DNA of 64,000 bases from JBCCLJ01 sp039026915 (lineage in GTDB: Bacteria > Acidobacteriota > Thermoanaerobaculia > Multivoradales > Multivoraceae): contig JBCCLJ010000004.1 of the NCBI GenBank assembly GCA_039026915.1, positions 1 to 64,000 of the forward strand, read 5' to 3'. This document shows, one piece after another, positions 62,463 through 64,000 of this stretch; position 1 is the first letter of the stretch; each line of letters starts with the position of its first letter. The translations under genes were made by a program, and so were the position numbers. The notes below the pieces were generated by a model. That model was not told the origin of the DNA and did no database searches. It saw only the letters and a program-made list of their open reading frames with translations.

Positions 62463-63908
62463 CTAGTGAATGTCCTTCCCCGTCAGCATCGACTCGACTT
62501 CGTCGCTGCGCTTGGCGATCGCGAGCACCGAGCTGCGAATCTCGGCGGGATCGCAGGTCGCGCTCGGATAGTTGTTGCGCATCACGAAGTAGGGACGGCC
62601 CGTGAACTCCTGAATCGCCAGGGCGCCGTGGTACACCTCGCCGTTGATCTGTAGCGCGCGCAGCAGATAGCCGTCGTCGACGGGGCCGCAGGGGCTCCAG
62701 ATCCGCACCAGGCGCTCGTTGTCGAACGTGCTGCGGGTCTCGGCGACGTACACCGTCTGGCGCCGACCTCCCGGAAGCGCGATTTCGATTTCGAAGCCGT
62801 CGGGAACCGCTCTCGGCTGAACCTCGAGATCTTCGAAGGCCTCCATGATCAGGGACTCGAGGTCCCGGAGGCTGCCGAGAAGCACCTGCAGGTCGCCGGC
62901 GAGCGCGCCGCTGTCGGTGTAGCGCTCGTCGGGGTCCTTGGCGAGGCAGCGGTCGAGAATGCGCTGAATGCGTCTCGAGTGAGTCGGCGTCTCGATTTCG
63001 ATGCGCGGCGGCTCCTCGTTGCGGTGCATCAGGACGAGCTCGCTGAAGGTGCGTGCACGGAAGGGATAGGACCCGGTCAGCAGGTAGTGGAAGGTGATGC
63101 CCGCGGCGTACACATCCGAACGCTGGGTCGCGCTGGCTCCCGAGAAGAGCTCGGGCGCCATGAAGTAGGGCGTGCCGGCCAGGTCGATCCCCGCTTCCTC
63201 ACGGGCCTGCGCGACGACCCGCTTGGCCAAGCCGAAGTCGGCGAGCTTGGCGACGTCGGCGTCGTTCACCAGGACGTTCGACGGTTTGAGATCGCGGTGC
63301 ACGATGTCGCGATGATGAGCCGCCGCAAGCCCGGAGGCCAGCATGTGCATCAGCTTCGTGGCACGGAAAGTCGACTGCGGGCCTGCTTGCCAGGCGCGAT
63401 GCAAGGGGGCTCCGTCGACCCACTCCATCTCGATCATCCAGTAGCCGTCGAGCTCGATGATGTTGTGCACGGTGACGACGTTCGGATGCACGAGCGCCGC
63501 AGCGGCGCGCGCCTCCTGGACGAAGAGTCGCGCGTAGGTAGGACGCTTGCTGACGAGCTGCGGGTTCAGCACCTTGATGGCCGACGTGCGGCCCAGCCCC
63601 GAGTGGTGCGCTCGGTAGACGCGGCCCATGCCGCCCTGCCCGAGGAGCGCCTTCATCTCGTAGGGCCCGAACGACTGGCCGACGAGCTCGTCTTTGGCCC
63701 AGGGAGCGTTGGGGCGGGTCGTCTCGGTGAGAGTGCGCGTGGCGAGCAGGTCGACGTCGTCCACCGCGACCAGGGTGCCGCCGCAGTCGGGGCAGACGCG
63801 CAGGTCCGCCGCACGGCGCTCGTTGCAGCCGTAGCAGAGCATCGCGGTCGAGCTGCCTTCGGGCTCCGTCTCGGAGTCCCGGGCGGTCGGGCTTTCGGGA
63901 ATCGGCAT
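62463..63908 (-). CDS. Ser/Thr protein kinase with zinc ribbon and novel C-terminal domain
   Basis: A 481-residue cytoplasmic kinase. Cys25, Cys28, Cys39 and Cys42 form a zinc ribbon. The kinase domain is complete: GQGGMG at 90-95, Lys112, HRDLKPSN at 204-211, DFG at 224-226, APE at 251-253. No membrane segment or TPR follows; instead residues 365-481 form a separate alpha/beta domain (FEIEIALPGGRRQTVYVAET, NERLVRIWSPCGPVDDGYLL) that looks like YbjN- or secretion-chaperone-like folds, a weak assignment. It starts upstream of the TolC fusion on the same strand (186-base gap). Confidence 0.85.
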   Translation of the reverse strand: MPIPESPTARDSETEPEGSSTAMLCYGCNERRAADLRVCPDCGGTLVAVDDVDLLATRTLTETTRPNAPWAKDELVGQSFGPYEMKALLGQGGMGRVYRAHHSGLGRTSAIKVLNPQLVSKRPTYARLFVQEARAAAALVHPNVVTVHNIIELDGYWMIEMEWVDGAPLHRAWQAGPQSTFRATKLMHMLASGLAAAHHRDIVHRDLKPSNVLVNDADVAKLADFGLAKRVVAQAREEAGIDLAGTPYFMAPELFSGASATQRSDVYAAGITFHYLLTGSYPFRARTFSELVLMHRNEEPPRIEIETPTHSRRIQRILDRCLAKDPDERYTDSGALAGDLQVLLGSLRDLESLIMEAFEDLEVQPRAVPDGFEIEIALPGGRRQTVYVAETRSTFDNERLVRIWSPCGPVDDGYLLRALQINGEVYHGALAIQEFTGRPYFVMRNNYPSATCDPAEIRSSVLAIAKRSDEVESMLTGKDIH

Positions 63909-64000
63909 CGGGCAAAGGTCCTTCGGAGCTGCTTGCAGCGTATCCGAAGCGATGCCGGTCGCGGGTGCTGGGCGCCCGGTCGGAGAGGTGCGGAAAGAGG
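63909..64000. other. Upstream leader of the kinase gene
   Basis: Plus-strand GAAGGACC-like Shine-Dalgarno complement lies just before the kinase start. No further gene is visible in the last 92 bases. Confidence 0.4.

Noticed and set aside
1..64000. tRNA, rRNA and riboswitch search by eye
   Set aside because: No T-arm-like GGTTCGAATCC, rRNA core or known riboswitch core was noticed; a covariance-model search would settle it.

Overview
The window is GC-rich, gene-dense DNA from a diderm bacterium. TolC, RND and MMPL export proteins, several lipoproteins and many Sec signal peptides point to two membranes. An ECF sigma factor paired with a TPR kinase, three exported S9 peptidases, and giant exported proteins ending in a repeated Trp/Phe-rich domain suggest Acidobacteriota, possibly near Thermoanaerobaculia. 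That placement is an inference from gene content; no rRNA, tRNA or phylogenetic marker was seen. No CRISPR array, prophage or intact insertion sequence was recognised.

Layout. 0-9.2 kb: end of a neutral-ceramidase-like gene, an ABC-2 exporter operon ending in a PHB-depolymerase-like esterase, an exported S9 peptidase, an epoxide-hydrolase-like protein overlapping a glutathione S-transferase, and msrA. 9.4-15.4 kb: an ECF sigma factor with a degenerate membrane-anchored TPR kinase, a second S9 peptidase, and a frameshifted DUF3592-like gene. 15.6-21.7 kb: two tandem paralogous exported proteins with Calx-beta and duplicated C-terminal domains. 21.7-37.3 kb: a split translesion mutasome (dnaE2 apart from imuA-imuB) enclosing a membrane protein, a propeller protein, a third S9 peptidase, a nucleotidyltransferase pair, a phospholipase C-GDPD fusion lipoprotein and a 2Fe-2S ferredoxin. 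37.3-47.7 kb: an MMPL exporter, an orphan exported protein, a peptidase-S74-tailed protein, a gamma-glutamyltransferase lipoprotein, and a sigma-54 activator divergent from a small Arg/Asp-rich exported protein. 47.9-55.1 kb: SGNH hydrolase, sulfatase-fold lipoprotein and two polytopic GT-C-like proteins, probably envelope glycan or lipid modification. 55.2-63.9 kb: a Ser/Thr kinase, then an export operon of a TolC protein fused to a periplasmic binding-protein domain, a membrane-fusion lipoprotein, an RND pump and a small K+ channel.

Most notable: (1) the binding-protein-TolC fusion at the head of an RND operon; (2) a tandem direct repeat, GCGTAAMT-N3-GCGTAAAT, in the promoters of both dnaE2 and imuA and found as a pair nowhere else by eye, a candidate damage-response operator linking the two mutasome loci; (3) a -24/-12 sigma-54 promoter with tandem upstream sites beside a sigma-54 activator; (4) a phospholipase C-GDPD fusion; (5) decayed gene fragments of an S9 peptidase and a K+ channel whose intact relatives lie in the same window. 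Dispersed repeats of one family lie upstream of both mutasome loci.
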